Shown here piece by piece: positions 9,395-22,668 of a stretch of 64,000 bases of DNA. The notes beneath the pieces are model-generated. The model made no database searches. It saw only the letters and a list, made by a program, of their open reading frames with translations, and was not told the origin of the DNA. The stretch lies in contig JAEUMZ010000069.1 in the NCBI GenBank assembly GCA_016790765.1, positions 1 through 64,000 of the forward strand, read 5' to 3'. Made by a program: the position numbers and the translations under genes. The stretch is from Betaproteobacteria bacterium. Its GTDB lineage: Bacteria; Pseudomonadota; Gammaproteobacteria; Burkholderiales; Usitatibacteraceae. Numbering within the stretch: the stretch's first letter is position 1; each line of letters starts with the position of its first letter.

Positions 9395-10285
9395 CTATCC
9401 CTTCACGCCACCGGCGGTCAAGCCGGAAACGATCCAGCGCTGCGCGAACAGGAATACCGCCGTGATCGGCAATCCGGAGAGGATCGCCGCCGCCGCGAAG
9501 TCGCCCCACAAGTAGCGCTGCTCCGACAGGAAGAACTTCGAGCCGACCGCGAGCGTGAGATTCTCTTCCTCGCGCAGCAGGATCGACGCCACCGGGTACT
9601 CGATGATGGTGCCGATGAAGGCGAGGATGAACACCACCATCAGGATCGGCACCGCCATCGGCAGCAGGACGTACCGAAACGCCTGCCAGTGGGTTGCGCC
9701 ATCGACCTTGGCGCATTCCTCGATCTCGGTGGGAATGGTTTCGAAGTAGCCGCGGATGGTCCAGATGTGCATGGCAATGCCGCCGACGTAGGCCAGCACC
9801 ACGCCCGCGTGCGTCTCGATGCCCAGCCACGGCACATAGGTGCCGATGGTTTCGAAGATGGCGTAGATCGCCACCAGCGCCAGCACGGCCGGGAACATCT
9901 GCAACAACATCATGCTGTTGATCAGCGAATCCTTGTACGCGAACTTGAGTCGGGCGAAGGCATAGGCGGCCGTGGTGGAAATGGCCACGATCAGGATCGA
10001 CGAAATCGTGGCGATCTTGATCGAGTTCCACAGCCAGCGCATCACCGGGAAGGGCGGTTCGATCACGGTGCCGTCGGCGGCGATGTGCGGAATGCCCAAG
10101 GCCAGTTTCCAATGCTCCAAGCTGATCTGGCTGGGGATCAGTTCACCGGTGGCGAAGTTGCCGGGCCGCAGGGAAATCGACAGCACCGCCAACAGGGGGA
10201 ACAGCATGAGGGCGATCAGCACCCACAGGAACGCATGGGCGGCCCACACGCGCTTTTGCTGGTGCCGGGATTGCACGATGGCCAT
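9395..10285 (-). CDS. malG: Maltose/maltodextrin ABC transporter permease MalG
   Basis: 296 residues, six predicted membrane segments and the conserved EAA loop ([15 protein letters not shown]) that docks on the MalK ATPase. Length matches E. coli MalG (296). It follows malF by 9 bp and precedes the amylase gene by 5 bp, so it is translated within the operon. With MalF it forms the inner-membrane channel for maltose and maltodextrins. Confidence 0.95.
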   Translation of the reverse strand: MAIVQSRHQQKRVWAAHAFLWVLIALMLFPLLAVLSISLRPGNFATGELIPSQISLEHWKLALGIPHIAADGTVIEPPFPVMRWLWNSIKIATISSILIVAISTTAAYAFARLKFAYKDSLINSMMLLQMFPAVLALVAIYAIFETIGTYVPWLGIETHAGVVLAYVGGIAMHIWTIRGYFETIPTEIEECAKVDGATHWQAFRYVLLPMAVPILMVVFILAFIGTIIEYPVASILLREEENLTLAVGSKFFLSEQRYLWGDFAAAAILSGLPITAVFLFAQRWIVSGLTAGGVKG

Positions 10286-10294
10286 CGACGCCTC

Positions 10295-11833
10295 CTATTT
10301 TCCACCGGCGGCAAGCTTCGCCACCTTCATGTTGGCAAACGACATGAGCGCGATCATGAAGAAGATCACGGTCGAAATCGCCGCCGCCAGCCCGAAGTTC
10401 TGCCCTGAATCCTGGAACGCGATGCGGTAGGTGTAGGACACCAGGATGTCCGTCGTGCCGGCCGGGAGCTTGGTGTTCAGGTGGTCGGGCCGCCCGTCGG
10501 TCAGCAGCGCGATGACCACGAAGTTGTTGAAGTTGAACGCAAAGATGGTGACCAGCAGCGGAGCCAGCGGCTTGATGATCAGGGGTGCGGTGATGCGGCG
10601 GAAGTTCATCCACGGCGAGGCCCCGGCCAGTGCGGAAGCCTCGTAGAGGTCCGCCGGGATCGACTTGATCAGTCCCGAGCAGAGGATCATCACATACGGG
10701 TAGCCGAGCCAGGTGTTGACGATGAGGATCATCACCTTGGCCAGCGTGGGGTCGGCGAACCACGCGGGACGGACGCCGAACACGGCGTGCAGCAGCGTGT
10801 TGATCTCGCCGAAGTTCTGGTTGAACAGGCCCTTGAACACCAGGATGGAGATGAACGCGGGCACCGCATAGGGCAGGAACAGCAGCGTGCGGTAGATCGA
10901 GCGGTATTTGAGGGACTCCCAATTGAGCAGCACGGCCAGCGGCATGCCGATGGCCAGGGTCAATAGCACGGTCATGCCCGCGAACACCACCGTCCACACG
11001 AAGATCGACAGGAACGGTCCGCGAAATTCGGCGTCGTTGACCATGCGCGCGTAGTTGGCAAAGCCAACGCCGACCTTGAAGCCCGGTTGCAACGCCACAC
11101 CTTGCGCGTCTTCGAACCAGCCCTTGTCGCGATTGGGCGTGAACAGCGTGCCCGTGGAGGCTTCGCGCACGCCTCCGCCATCGGCAGCGGACCACAACGG
11201 ATTCACCGGCGCGAATTCGCGCACGCCGGTGTACTGCAATTTCATGCCATCGGGCATGACCAAACGCGCGCGCATCAATGCGGCGCGGTGCAGCAACACC
11301 TCGTTCAGCGGCAACGCCTTGGCCAACGGGGGCAGCGCGGCGTCGATGCGTTGCATCGCGACTTCGATGCCGTCCCTGAGCGCAACCGGGGCTGAAGCAT
11401 GGGTGACGGCACCCGCAACGCCGTCGACCACGGGACGCAGTGCGATGCGATGTTCGCCGCCATCGGCGTGCAGGCTGAATTCCATCAAGCGCGACTCGTC
11501 AGGCACCGCCTGATCGAGCAAATATTGCCGCGCGCGCGATTCGCTCAACAGATGTGCAGAGGAGTAGTTGGTGAAGCCGATTTGCGCCGTGTAAAGCAGG
11601 GGAAAAAGCACGAACACCGCCATCGCCGCCAGACCCGGGTAGAGGTAGCGATACGCGAAGGCCGCTTTGGAAAGGTAGACAAAGAACCCCGCGCCCGCAA
11701 TGGCGAGGAACGCGCCGGCCGCGAGCCACTCGCCGGCCGCGAGGATGCGCATTGCAAGGTAAAAGCACAGCGCGGCCAGCGCGGCGGCAACGGCCCAGGG
11801 CAATGCGCGATTGGCGGTGCGGGCCGTGTTCAT
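10295..11833 (-). CDS. malF: Maltose/maltodextrin ABC transporter permease MalF
   Basis: 512 residues from ATG 11833; E. coli MalF has 514. It shows N-terminal membrane segments, a large periplasmic domain (about residues 85-260) and the EAA loop (EASALAGASPWMNF). The open frame extends ten codons upstream, but those overlap the malE stop region. The start is 16 bp after the malE stop. The large periplasmic P2-type domain is the feature that contacts the binding protein in the MalFGK2 system. Partner of MalG, MalK and MalE encoded beside it. Confidence 0.95.
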   Translation of the reverse strand: MNTARTANRALPWAVAAALAALCFYLAMRILAAGEWLAAGAFLAIAGAGFFVYLSKAAFAYRYLYPGLAAMAVFVLFPLLYTAQIGFTNYSSAHLLSESRARQYLLDQAVPDESRLMEFSLHADGGEHRIALRPVVDGVAGAVTHASAPVALRDGIEVAMQRIDAALPPLAKALPLNEVLLHRAALMRARLVMPDGMKLQYTGVREFAPVNPLWSAADGGGVREASTGTLFTPNRDKGWFEDAQGVALQPGFKVGVGFANYARMVNDAEFRGPFLSIFVWTVVFAGMTVLLTLAIGMPLAVLLNWESLKYRSIYRTLLFLPYAVPAFISILVFKGLFNQNFGEINTLLHAVFGVRPAWFADPTLAKVMILIVNTWLGYPYVMILCSGLIKSIPADLYEASALAGASPWMNFRRITAPLIIKPLAPLLVTIFAFNFNNFVVIALLTDGRPDHLNTKLPAGTTDILVSYTYRIAFQDSGQNFGLAAAISTVIFFMIALMSFANMKVAKLAAGGK

Positions 11834-11849
11834 CGATTCACTTCGCGGC

Positions 11850-13034
11850 TCATTTGGCAACAATCCGGGCGGCCGCCGCGTTCAGCGCGGCTTCGGGTGC
11901 CTGCAAGCCATTGGTGATGGCTTCCAGCGCCGCGTCCATGGCGGACCAGAAGCGTCCCATCTCCGGGATGTTGGGCACCGGCTCGCCCAGCCGCGCGTTG
12001 TCCATGGTGGCCTTGATGTGCGGGTTGGCGGAGAGCTGCTGGTACAGCGCCTTGTTGGCCGGCACGCCCAGCGGCACGTCGTCGTTGATAATCTTGAGGT
12101 TGCCCGGTTTCAGCACATGGTTTTCGAGAAACTCGCGCGCCAGGTCCTTGTTCTTGCTCGGCGAGGCGATCATGCATCCGAGCACGCCCACGAACGGGCG
12201 CGAGGGCTGGCCGGGCTTGAGGCCGGGAATGGGGGCGACGCCAAAATCGATGCGGCTCTTCTTCGCGTTGTCCCACGCCCAGGGGCCGGAAATCATCATC
12301 GCGATCTCGCCGCGATTGAAGCCGGCCTCCATGTTGGCGTAACGCGCGCCGCGCGGCATGTGGCCGTTCTTGATCAGCCCTTCCAGCACTCCTGCCGCCG
12401 CGACGGCTCCGGGCGCATTCACGCCGGATTGCGAGGGGTCGGCATCGCCCTTTGCGTCGCGCGCGAACACACTGCCGCCGGCGCCCGCGAGCAGCGCCCA
12501 GGTGAAAAACGATTTGTTGTAGTCCCACAGGATCGCCTGCTTGCCCTGCGCCCTGAGCGCCTTGTCGAGTGCGATGACCTCATCAAAGGTCGACGGTGGC
12601 TTCGGCACCAGCGCCTTGTTGTAAATCAGGCCATTGGCTTCGATGGCGATGGGGTAGCCCCACACCTTGCCTTGGAACGTGAAGGCGCGCCAGGCGGTGT
12701 CTTCGATCTCCGACTTGATCCGCCTGCTCGGCCGGATCGGCACCAGCAAGCCGCCCTTGGCCCATTCACCCAGGCGGTCGTGCGGCCAGCAGAAAATGTC
12801 CGGCCCCTTGCCGGCCGCGGTGGCCTGCTGGAACTTGTCGGTGGCGCCCTCGGGGTGTTCCACCTTGACCTTCACCCCGGACGCGGCAGTGAACAGGTCG
12901 CCGACTTTCTGCAAGCCGTTGTAGCCCTTGTCGGCGTTGATCCAGACCAGGAGTTTGAGGGGGCTCTCCGCGCGTGCCGCCGGTGCGCCGGCCATCAGGC
13001 CTGCGCATGCGAGTGCCGCGACCGCGCGCCGCAT
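11850..13034 (-). CDS. malE: Maltose/maltodextrin-binding periplasmic protein MalE
   Basis: 394 residues from ATG 13034, 5 bp after the malK stop. The N-terminus is a standard signal peptide (MRRAVAALACAGLMAGAPAARA). The mature part begins with the LLVWINADKGYNGL pattern and has the type I solute-binding fold of MalE, including the conserved IFCWPHDRLG stretch. It captures maltodextrins in the periplasm and delivers them to MalFGK2. The long open frame further upstream overlaps malK and is not coding. Confidence 0.95.
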   Translation of the reverse strand: MRRAVAALACAGLMAGAPAARAESPLKLLVWINADKGYNGLQKVGDLFTAASGVKVKVEHPEGATDKFQQATAAGKGPDIFCWPHDRLGEWAKGGLLVPIRPSRRIKSEIEDTAWRAFTFQGKVWGYPIAIEANGLIYNKALVPKPPSTFDEVIALDKALRAQGKQAILWDYNKSFFTWALLAGAGGSVFARDAKGDADPSQSGVNAPGAVAAAGVLEGLIKNGHMPRGARYANMEAGFNRGEIAMMISGPWAWDNAKKSRIDFGVAPIPGLKPGQPSRPFVGVLGCMIASPSKNKDLAREFLENHVLKPGNLKIINDDVPLGVPANKALYQQLSANPHIKATMDNARLGEPVPNIPEMGRFWSAMDAALEAITNGLQAPEAALNAAAARIVAK

Positions 13035-13039
13035 TGAAA

Positions 13040-14140
<1,101 letters not shown>

Positions 14141-14221
14141 GCGCGCTCCCGGGCGGCGCCAAGTCCTCGACACCAGGATGTGGCACCACCGGAAAATGTT
14201 ACTTAATGAAGGATTATTTCA

Positions 14222-14250
14222 AAGATACGACAAATTGCCAGACTTGACAA
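14222..14250 (-). promoter_or_regulatory. Predicted promoter of the malKEFG-amylase operon
   Basis: On the minus strand a -35 TTGTCA (14245-14250) and a -10 TATCTT (14222-14227) are separated by exactly 17 bp, about 80 bp upstream of malK in a locally AT-rich region. The -35 overlaps an inverted repeat, so regulator binding there would block it. Confidence 0.6.
14235..14250. promoter_or_regulatory. Candidate operator TTGCCA-N4-TGACAA between mal and glg operons
   Basis: TTGCCA (14235-14240) and TGACAA (14245-14250) form a 6+6 inverted repeat with one mismatch and a 4-bp centre; flanking A/T bases extend it. It overlaps the predicted -35 boxes of both divergent operons. A LacI- or similar-family maltose regulator is the kind of protein expected here, but none is encoded in the window. 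Confidence 0.45.
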
Positions 14251-14275
14251 TATGATGATAAATCAAGGATATAAT
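14244..14275 (+). promoter_or_regulatory. Predicted promoter of the glgP operon
   Basis: A perfect -35 TTGACA (14244-14249) and a perfect -10 TATAAT (14270-14275) are 20 bp apart, which is longer than the ideal 17, so it may need activation or use an offset -35. The HexR-like box lies 20 bp downstream of the -10, where binding would block transcription. Confidence 0.55.
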
Positions 14276-14295
14276 GATACACAACCGCTTCAATT

Positions 14296-14310
14296 TGTAG
14301 CAATACTACA
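14296..14310. promoter_or_regulatory. HexR-like operator, copy 1 (glgP/malK region)
   Basis: Perfect inverted repeat TGTAG-CAATA-CTACA. The same architecture occurs at 26558, 26654 and 27606, all next to the glucokinase genes. The position just downstream of the predicted glgP start of transcription suits a repressor site. Confidence 0.75.
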
Positions 14311-14406
14311 GAATATGTGCGTTCCTTGTTGTTCATCAACGCGCAGACAAGGCTCGTGAACCACGCCAGGCGCCCGGTTGCCCGGCATTCCTCGAAGAGG
14401 TCAGGC

Positions 14407-16860
<2,454 letters not shown>

Positions 16861-16872
16861 CCGGACCCCGGC

Positions 16873-19080
16873 ATGTCCGAAGCGATCAGCGAGGGCGGGA
16901 TCGCCGCGTTGACGGGTGCGCGGCATGGCGACCCGTTCGCGCTGCTCGGCTTGCACCCGGGCGCGGATGGGCGCTGGGAGGTGCGCGCGTTCCTGCCGGG
17001 CGCGCGCGAAGTGTCGGTCGTCGACGCGGCCGGCGGGCAAACGCTGGTGGCACTGCAACGCCATGCGGACAGCGATTTCTTCTCCGCGGCGGTGCCGCGC
17101 CGCCGCAATGCCTTTGCCTATTGGCTGCAGGTCGACTGGAGCGACGGGGTGCGCACGCGCCTGGCGGACCCGTACGCCATTGCGCCGCTGATCCCCGACG
17201 AGGACCTGCACTACCTGCATGAAGGGACGCACCGGCGGCCGTATCTGGTCTTGGGAGCCCACCCGGCAAGACCGGCGCATGGCGCGGGTTTCGCGGAGGG
17301 CGTGCGTTTTGCGGTGTGGGCGCCCAATGCCACGCGCGTGAGCGTGGTGGGCGACTTCAATCAATGGGATGGGCGCCGCCACCCCATGCGTTCGCGTGGT
17401 GCGTCGGGGGTGTGGGAGCTGTTCATGCCCGGCGTGCGCGTCGGCGACCGCTACAAGTTCGAGATCCGCGACCGCTCGGGGCAAGTGCTTCCACAGAAAG
17501 CCGATCCGTACGCGCGCGCGGCGGAACTGCGGCCGGCCACGGCGAGCCGCGTGGCGCCGGCCTGCCGCGAACGCGCGCTGCCGGCGGATCGTGCGCGCAG
17601 GAATCAGCGCGACCAGCCGGTATCGATCTACGAGGTGCATCTGCCTTCCTGGCGGAAATTCGGCGATGCGCCGTTTGCCGATTGGGATGCGCTGGCCGCC
17701 ACGCTGCCGCACTATGCGGCCGACATGGGATTCACCCACCTGGAGCTGCTGCCGGTTGCGGAGCATCCGTTCGATGGCTCCTGGGGCTATCAGTCGTTGG
17801 GCTTGTTTGCCCCCTCGGCGCGCTTTGGGGCGCCCGACGGCTTCGTGCGCTTCGTGGACGCCTGCCACGAGCGCGGCATCGGCGTGCTGGCCGATTGGGT
17901 GCCGGCTCACTTTCCCGCGGATGCGCACGGATTGGCGCGCTTCGACGGCACGGCCCTGTACGAATACGAGGACCCGCGCGAAGGTTTTCACCGCGACTGG
18001 AACACGCTGATCTACAACACGCGCCGCAATGAAGTGCGGAACTTCCTCACCGGCAGCGCCCTGTACTGGCTCGACACCTTCGGTCTGGACGGATTGCGCG
18101 TCGATGCGGTGGCCTCGATGCTGTATCGCGACTACAGCCGCCCGGCCGGCGAGTGGATTCCCAACGAACACGGCGGGCGCGAAAATCTCGAAGCCATCGG
18201 CTGGATGCGCACGCTCAACACCTTGATCGGCCGCGACGCACCCGGTGCGATCTGCGTGGCCGAAGAGTCGACCGCGTTTCCCGGCGTCACCGCGCCGGTG
18301 CACCACGGTGGCCTTGGATATCACTACAAATGGAACATGGGCTGGATGAACGACACCTTGGCTTACATCCGCGAGGACGCCGTGCACCGCCGTTGGCATC
18401 ATGACAAGATGACCTTCGGCCTCGTCTATGCGTTCAGCGAGAATTTCATCCTGCCGATTTCGCACGATGAAGTGGTGCATGGCAAGGGCTCCATGCTGCA
18501 GAAAATGCCGGGGGACGCATGGCAGCGTTTTGCCAACCTGCGCGCCTACTACGGATTCATGTGGGGACACCCCGGCAAGAAACTGTTGTTCATGGGCCAG
18601 GAATTCGCCCAGGACAGCGAGTGGAATCACGACGTCCCTCTGCCGTGGCACCTGTTGCAGGACGCCAGACACGCCGGCATGCAACGCTGGGTGCGCGCAC
18701 TCAATGCGCTCTATGCCGCGACCCCCGCGCTGCACCGCAAGGATTGCGAAGCCGACGGATTCGAATGGCTGGTGGGCGACGACTGCGACCAATCGGTGTT
18801 TGCCTGGGTTCGCCGCGACGGCGCCGGCGGAGAAATCGTCGTGATCGTCAATTTCACGCCGGTGCCGCGCTTGGGATACCAGCTCGGCGTCCCGGGCGCT
18901 GCCGCGGCCTGGCGCGAGCGGCTCAACAGCGACGACCCGCAATTTGGCGGCAGCGGCGTCGGCAACACCGCGCTTGCCTGTGAACCGCTGGCCGCGCACG
19001 GTCGCGATCGATCCGTGCGGCTCGACCTGCCTCCGCTGGGCGCGATCTTCTTGGAACCCATCACGGAAGCACGGCCTTGA
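16873..19080 (+). CDS. glgB: 1,4-alpha-glucan branching enzyme
   Basis: 735 residues with the full branching-enzyme layout: N1 domain (HGDPFALLGLHPG, about residues 17-29), CBM48 from about residue 143 (VRFAVWAPNATRV), GH13 catalytic barrel and C-terminal beta domain. Catalytic residues are visible: nucleophile Asp411 in LRVDAVASM, acid Glu464 in VAEEST, and the His-Asp of ISHDEVVHGKGS. It makes alpha-1,6 branches in glycogen. The stop codon overlaps the glgX start. glgA and glgC are not in the window, so glycogen synthesis, if present, is completed elsewhere. Confidence 0.97.
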   Translation: MSEAISEGGIAALTGARHGDPFALLGLHPGADGRWEVRAFLPGAREVSVVDAAGGQTLVALQRHADSDFFSAAVPRRRNAFAYWLQVDWSDGVRTRLADPYAIAPLIPDEDLHYLHEGTHRRPYLVLGAHPARPAHGAGFAEGVRFAVWAPNATRVSVVGDFNQWDGRRHPMRSRGASGVWELFMPGVRVGDRYKFEIRDRSGQVLPQKADPYARAAELRPATASRVAPACRERALPADRARRNQRDQPVSIYEVHLPSWRKFGDAPFADWDALAATLPHYAADMGFTHLELLPVAEHPFDGSWGYQSLGLFAPSARFGAPDGFVRFVDACHERGIGVLADWVPAHFPADAHGLARFDGTALYEYEDPREGFHRDWNTLIYNTRRNEVRNFLTGSALYWLDTFGLDGLRVDAVASMLYRDYSRPAGEWIPNEHGGRENLEAIGWMRTLNTLIGRDAPGAICVAEESTAFPGVTAPVHHGGLGYHYKWNMGWMNDTLAYIREDAVHRRWHHDKMTFGLVYAFSENFILPISHDEVVHGKGSMLQKMPGDAWQRFANLRAYYGFMWGHPGKKLLFMGQEFAQDSEWNHDVPLPWHLLQDARHAGMQRWVRALNALYAATPALHRKDCEADGFEWLVGDDCDQSVFAWVRRDGAGGEIVVIVNFTPVPRLGYQLGVPGAAAAWRERLNSDDPQFGGSGVGNTALACEPLAAHGRDRSVRLDLPPLGAIFLEPITEARP

Positions 19081-21152
19081 ATCTGCCCGCTCACCTGGCA
19101 CCCGGCTGTCACGCACCGTTCGGAGCGCACCTGCGCGATGGCGGCGTGAACTACTCGGTGTACTCGGCACACGCCAGCCGCATCGAGCTGTGCATCTTCG
19201 ACGCCAGCGGCACTCGCGAAATCTGCCGCTATGACCTGCACGGACCGCTGCTCGGCGTGTTCTGCGGCTTCCTGCCCGGCGTCGGCGCGGGCCTGGTATA
19301 CGGCCTGCGTGCGCATGGGCCATACCAGCCGGAGCACGGACACCGTTTCAATCCGCACAAGCTGCTGCTCGATCCCTATGCACGCGAGATCGCGGGTCAG
19401 TTTGGATGGCGCGCCGAGCATCACGGGTATGTGCTGGGACATCCGGAGGGCGCGCGCTCGCTCGATGCGCGCGACAACGCGATGCATGCCTTGAAAGCGG
19501 TCGTGGCGGATGCCCATCGGGCACCGGAGGCGGCGCGCCCGCGCACGCCGCCGCAGGACCTGGTGCTCTATGAAGTGCACGTCAAGGGTTTTTCCATGCG
19601 TCACCCGGACATTCCGGCGGCGCTGCGCGGCACCTACGCGGGACTGGCGCATCCGGCGGCCATCGCGCATTTCAAAGCGCTGGGCGTGACCACCTTGTCG
19701 CTGCTGCCGGTGCACTACTGCGTCGACGAGCCGGCGCTGGCCGAACGCGGCATGAAGAACTACTGGGGGTACAACACGCTCGGCTTCTTCTGCGCCAACC
19801 CGCGCTGGGCCAGGGCGGGCAGTGACACGCGCGCCGCCAACGCCGAGTTCCGCGCCATGACGGCCGCGCTGCATGCGGCCGGGCTCGAGGTTGTCATCGA
19901 CGTGGTGTACAACCACACGCCGGAGGGCAACGAGTTCGGCCCGACGTTGAGCTTTCGCGGGCTCGACCATGCGACCTGGTACCGCCTCGACCCGGGCGAC
20001 CGGAGCCGTTGCGAGAACTTGACCGGCTGCGGTAACACGCTCAACGCCGCACACCCGGTGGTGACGCAGTTCGTGCTCGATTCGTTGCGCCACTGGGTGA
20101 CCGACATGGGCGTTGATGGATTCCGCTTCGACCTGGCCCCCGTGCTGGGCCGCACCGCGCACGGGTTCGACGCCGCCGCGCCGTTTTTTACCGCACTGGC
20201 GCAGGATCCGGTGTTGTCCCATGTGCATCTGATTGCCGAACCGTGGGACGCGGGCGTCGATGGATACCAGGTGGGCCGTTTTCCGGGCCGCTTCATGGAA
20301 TGGAACGACAAGTTCCGCGACAGCGTGCGCGGCTTCTGGTTCAGGAAGGGGGCGGCCAGCGGGCGCGGAGAATTCGCGCGCCGCATCACCGCGTCCAGCG
20401 ACGTGTTTCACCATGGGCAGCGCGCGCCGTGGGCGTCGATCAACTTCGTGTCCGTCCACGATGGCTACACGCTGGCCGACACGACGCGCTATGAAGGCAA
20501 GCACAACCACGCCAACGGCGAGGACAACCGCGACGGGCGCGACCAGGAACTGGCACGCAATTTCGGTGTGGAAGGCGAAACCGCGGACCCCGCAATCATC
20601 GAGGCGCGCCAGCGCGCCCAGCGCGCCATGCTCGCCACCTTGCTGCTTGCCCAGGGCACGCCGATGCTTTGCGCGGGCGACGAGATCGGCAAGACCCAGC
20701 GCGGCAACAACAATGCGTATTGCCAGGACAACGAAACCAGCTGGCTCGATTGGGACGCGGCCGACCGGGACCTGCTCGCATTCGTGCGGCGCATCCTGGA
20801 GGTGCGCCGCACTGAACCGCTGCTGCGCCACGCGCAATGGCTGCACGCGCACCGGCACGCGCACGGCGTGGCCGTGTCGTGGTGCCTGCCCAATGGTCAT
20901 GCCATGCAGCATCACGACTGGCACGATGCCGGGCAGGGCGCCTTCGCGTGTGCATTGTCCGGCGGAGGCGCGGCGGAACTTCGCCTGCTGTTCAACCCCG
21001 ATGCAATGCCGGTCGATTTCGACGTCGTCGGATCGTGGCACCTGCTGATCGATTCCGCACACCCCACATTGCCATCACACCCGATCAACGCGAGTCACTA
21101 CACCATTGAAGCGGGCGCGCTTGCTGTCCTCCAATCCGCACGGGAAAATTGA
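19077..21152 (+). CDS. glgX: Glycogen debranching enzyme GlgX
   Basis: 691 residues. The start is a TTG at 19077 that overlaps the glgB stop (TTGA), so translation is coupled; no ATG in frame preserves the conserved N-terminus. CBM48 is followed by a GH13_11 barrel with YEVHVKGFS, nucleophile Asp352 in FRFDLAPV, acid Glu388 in IAEPWDAG, and the VHDGYTLAD and HNHANGEDNRDG stretches typical of GlgX and isoamylases. It removes the short alpha-1,6 stubs left by phosphorylase. malQ begins 1 bp after its stop. Confidence 0.96.
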   Translation: MNLPAHLAPGCHAPFGAHLRDGGVNYSVYSAHASRIELCIFDASGTREICRYDLHGPLLGVFCGFLPGVGAGLVYGLRAHGPYQPEHGHRFNPHKLLLDPYAREIAGQFGWRAEHHGYVLGHPEGARSLDARDNAMHALKAVVADAHRAPEAARPRTPPQDLVLYEVHVKGFSMRHPDIPAALRGTYAGLAHPAAIAHFKALGVTTLSLLPVHYCVDEPALAERGMKNYWGYNTLGFFCANPRWARAGSDTRAANAEFRAMTAALHAAGLEVVIDVVYNHTPEGNEFGPTLSFRGLDHATWYRLDPGDRSRCENLTGCGNTLNAAHPVVTQFVLDSLRHWVTDMGVDGFRFDLAPVLGRTAHGFDAAAPFFTALAQDPVLSHVHLIAEPWDAGVDGYQVGRFPGRFMEWNDKFRDSVRGFWFRKGAASGRGEFARRITASSDVFHHGQRAPWASINFVSVHDGYTLADTTRYEGKHNHANGEDNRDGRDQELARNFGVEGETADPAIIEARQRAQRAMLATLLLAQGTPMLCAGDEIGKTQRGNNNAYCQDNETSWLDWDAADRDLLAFVRRILEVRRTEPLLRHAQWLHAHRHAHGVAVSWCLPNGHAMQHHDWHDAGQGAFACALSGGGAAELRLLFNPDAMPVDFDVVGSWHLLIDSAHPTLPSHPINASHYTIEAGALAVLQSAREN

Positions 21153-21153
21153 C

Positions 21154-22668
21154 ATGTCCGTCCTGAACGAACGCACCTCGGGCGTGCTGGCGCACGTCAC
21201 ATCGCTCCCCGGTCCTCACGGCATGGGGGACTTCGGACCGGCCGCGCGCCACTTTGTCGATTGGCTGGCCGCGCACGGGCAACGCACCTGGCAGTGGCTG
21301 CCGACCACGCCGATCGGTCCGGCCGATTCGCCGTATCAAAGCGTGTCCGCCTTTGCTGGCAGCCCCTTGGCGGTGGCGCTTGAGCCCATGGTGGAGGCCG
21401 GCTGGCTGGATCGCATCGCGCTGCCAGAAGGGGGATTCGATGCATGGCGCGCTGACTTCGCGCGCGCGGCGCCGTGGCGCATGGGCGAGTTGCATCGGGC
21501 GTTGAAGGGTTTTCAATCGCGGGCCAAGGCGCGCGAACACGAAGCTTTTGCCGCGTGGTGCGACGGGCAGAAGCAATGGCTCGACGACTACGCCCTGTAC
21601 ATGGCCGTCAAGATGTCCGAGGGCCAACGCGCCTGGTGGGACTGGCCGCAGGGGGTGAGGCGGCGCGAACCGGCCGCGCTGGACTCCGCGCGCAAGACGC
21701 ATGCGGACGCCATCGAGTTCTGGCGCTTCGTGCAATGGAATTTCGCCACGCAATGCAGCGCGCTCAAGGCGTATGCGCATGCGCATGGCGTGTCGCTCAT
21801 CGGCGACCTGCCGATCTTCGTGGCGCACGACAGCGCCGACTGCTGGGCGCGTCCGGACCTCTATTTTCTTGATGAAAATTTTCAAACCACCGTCGTGGCC
21901 GGTGTGCCGCCGGACGACCTCGGGCCACTCGGACAGCGCTGGGGCAATCCGCTCTATCGCTGGGATCGCATGGCGGCGGAGCGCTACGCGTGGTGGACCG
22001 CGCGGGTCAAGCACGCTTTGACGCAGGTCGATGTGATTCGCATCGACCATTTCCGAGGCTTCGCGGGCTACTGGGAAATCCCCGCCTCCTCGCCCACCGC
22101 CAAGGAAGGCCAGTGGTTGCCGGGGCCAGGCTTCGCGCTATTTGACGCCATCAAGTCCGCGCTGGGGGAATTGCCCATCATCGCGGAGGATTTGGGGCTG
22201 ATCACACCGGACGTGATCGAACTGCGCGAGGCCACCGGGTTTCCCGGCATGAAGATCGTGCAGTTCGCTTTCGGCGGCGACGGCAGCCACGAGTTCCTGC
22301 CGCACAATTTCTCGCCCAACGTAGTGGCCTACACCGGCACGCACGACAACGACACGGCCGTGGGCTGGTGGAAGAACGCACCGCAACGCGACCGTACGTT
22401 CGCCGCCGCCTATTTGGGTGCAACGGACGACGACGTGCACTGGCCGATGATGCGCGCCACGGCCAATTCGCCTGCGAACACCGTGGTGTTCCCGATGCAG
22501 GACATCCTCGGTTTGGATTCAGCACATCGCATGAACACGCCAGGCACGTGCGAAGGGAATTGGCAGTGGCGGTTCACATGGGATCAAGTGGGGGAAGAAC
22601 CGGGAAAGAAGCTCGCGGCACTGACGGCGGTGAGTGGGCGCGGGGCGATTGGATTGTTGCGGGCATGA
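21154..22668 (+). CDS. malQ: 4-alpha-glucanotransferase (amylomaltase)
   Basis: 504 residues from ATG 21154, one base after the glgX stop; the open frame extends 16 codons upstream but inside glgX. GH77 signatures are present: GVLAHVTSLPGPHGMGDFG at the N-terminus, nucleophile Asp298 in RIDHFRGF, acid Glu345 in IIAEDLG and YTGTHDNDT. It joins short maltodextrins into longer chains for phosphorylase and releases glucose, which needs the glucokinase encoded downstream. Its stop overlaps the next start (ATGA). Confidence 0.96.
   Translation: MSVLNERTSGVLAHVTSLPGPHGMGDFGPAARHFVDWLAAHGQRTWQWLPTTPIGPADSPYQSVSAFAGSPLAVALEPMVEAGWLDRIALPEGGFDAWRADFARAAPWRMGELHRALKGFQSRAKAREHEAFAAWCDGQKQWLDDYALYMAVKMSEGQRAWWDWPQGVRRREPAALDSARKTHADAIEFWRFVQWNFATQCSALKAYAHAHGVSLIGDLPIFVAHDSADCWARPDLYFLDENFQTTVVAGVPPDDLGPLGQRWGNPLYRWDRMAAERYAWWTARVKHALTQVDVIRIDHFRGFAGYWEIPASSPTAKEGQWLPGPGFALFDAIKSALGELPIIAEDLGLITPDVIELREATGFPGMKIVQFAFGGDGSHEFLPHNFSPNVVAYTGTHDNDTAVGWWKNAPQRDRTFAAAYLGATDDDVHWPMMRATANSPANTVVFPMQDILGLDSAHRMNTPGTCEGNWQWRFTWDQVGEEPGKKLAALTAVSGRGAIGLLRA

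Noticed and set aside
9390-10112. N-terminal 240-codon extension of the amylase frame
   Set aside because: It overlaps malG in another frame and has no conserved content; the ATG at 9389 gives a proper signal peptide right after the malG stop.
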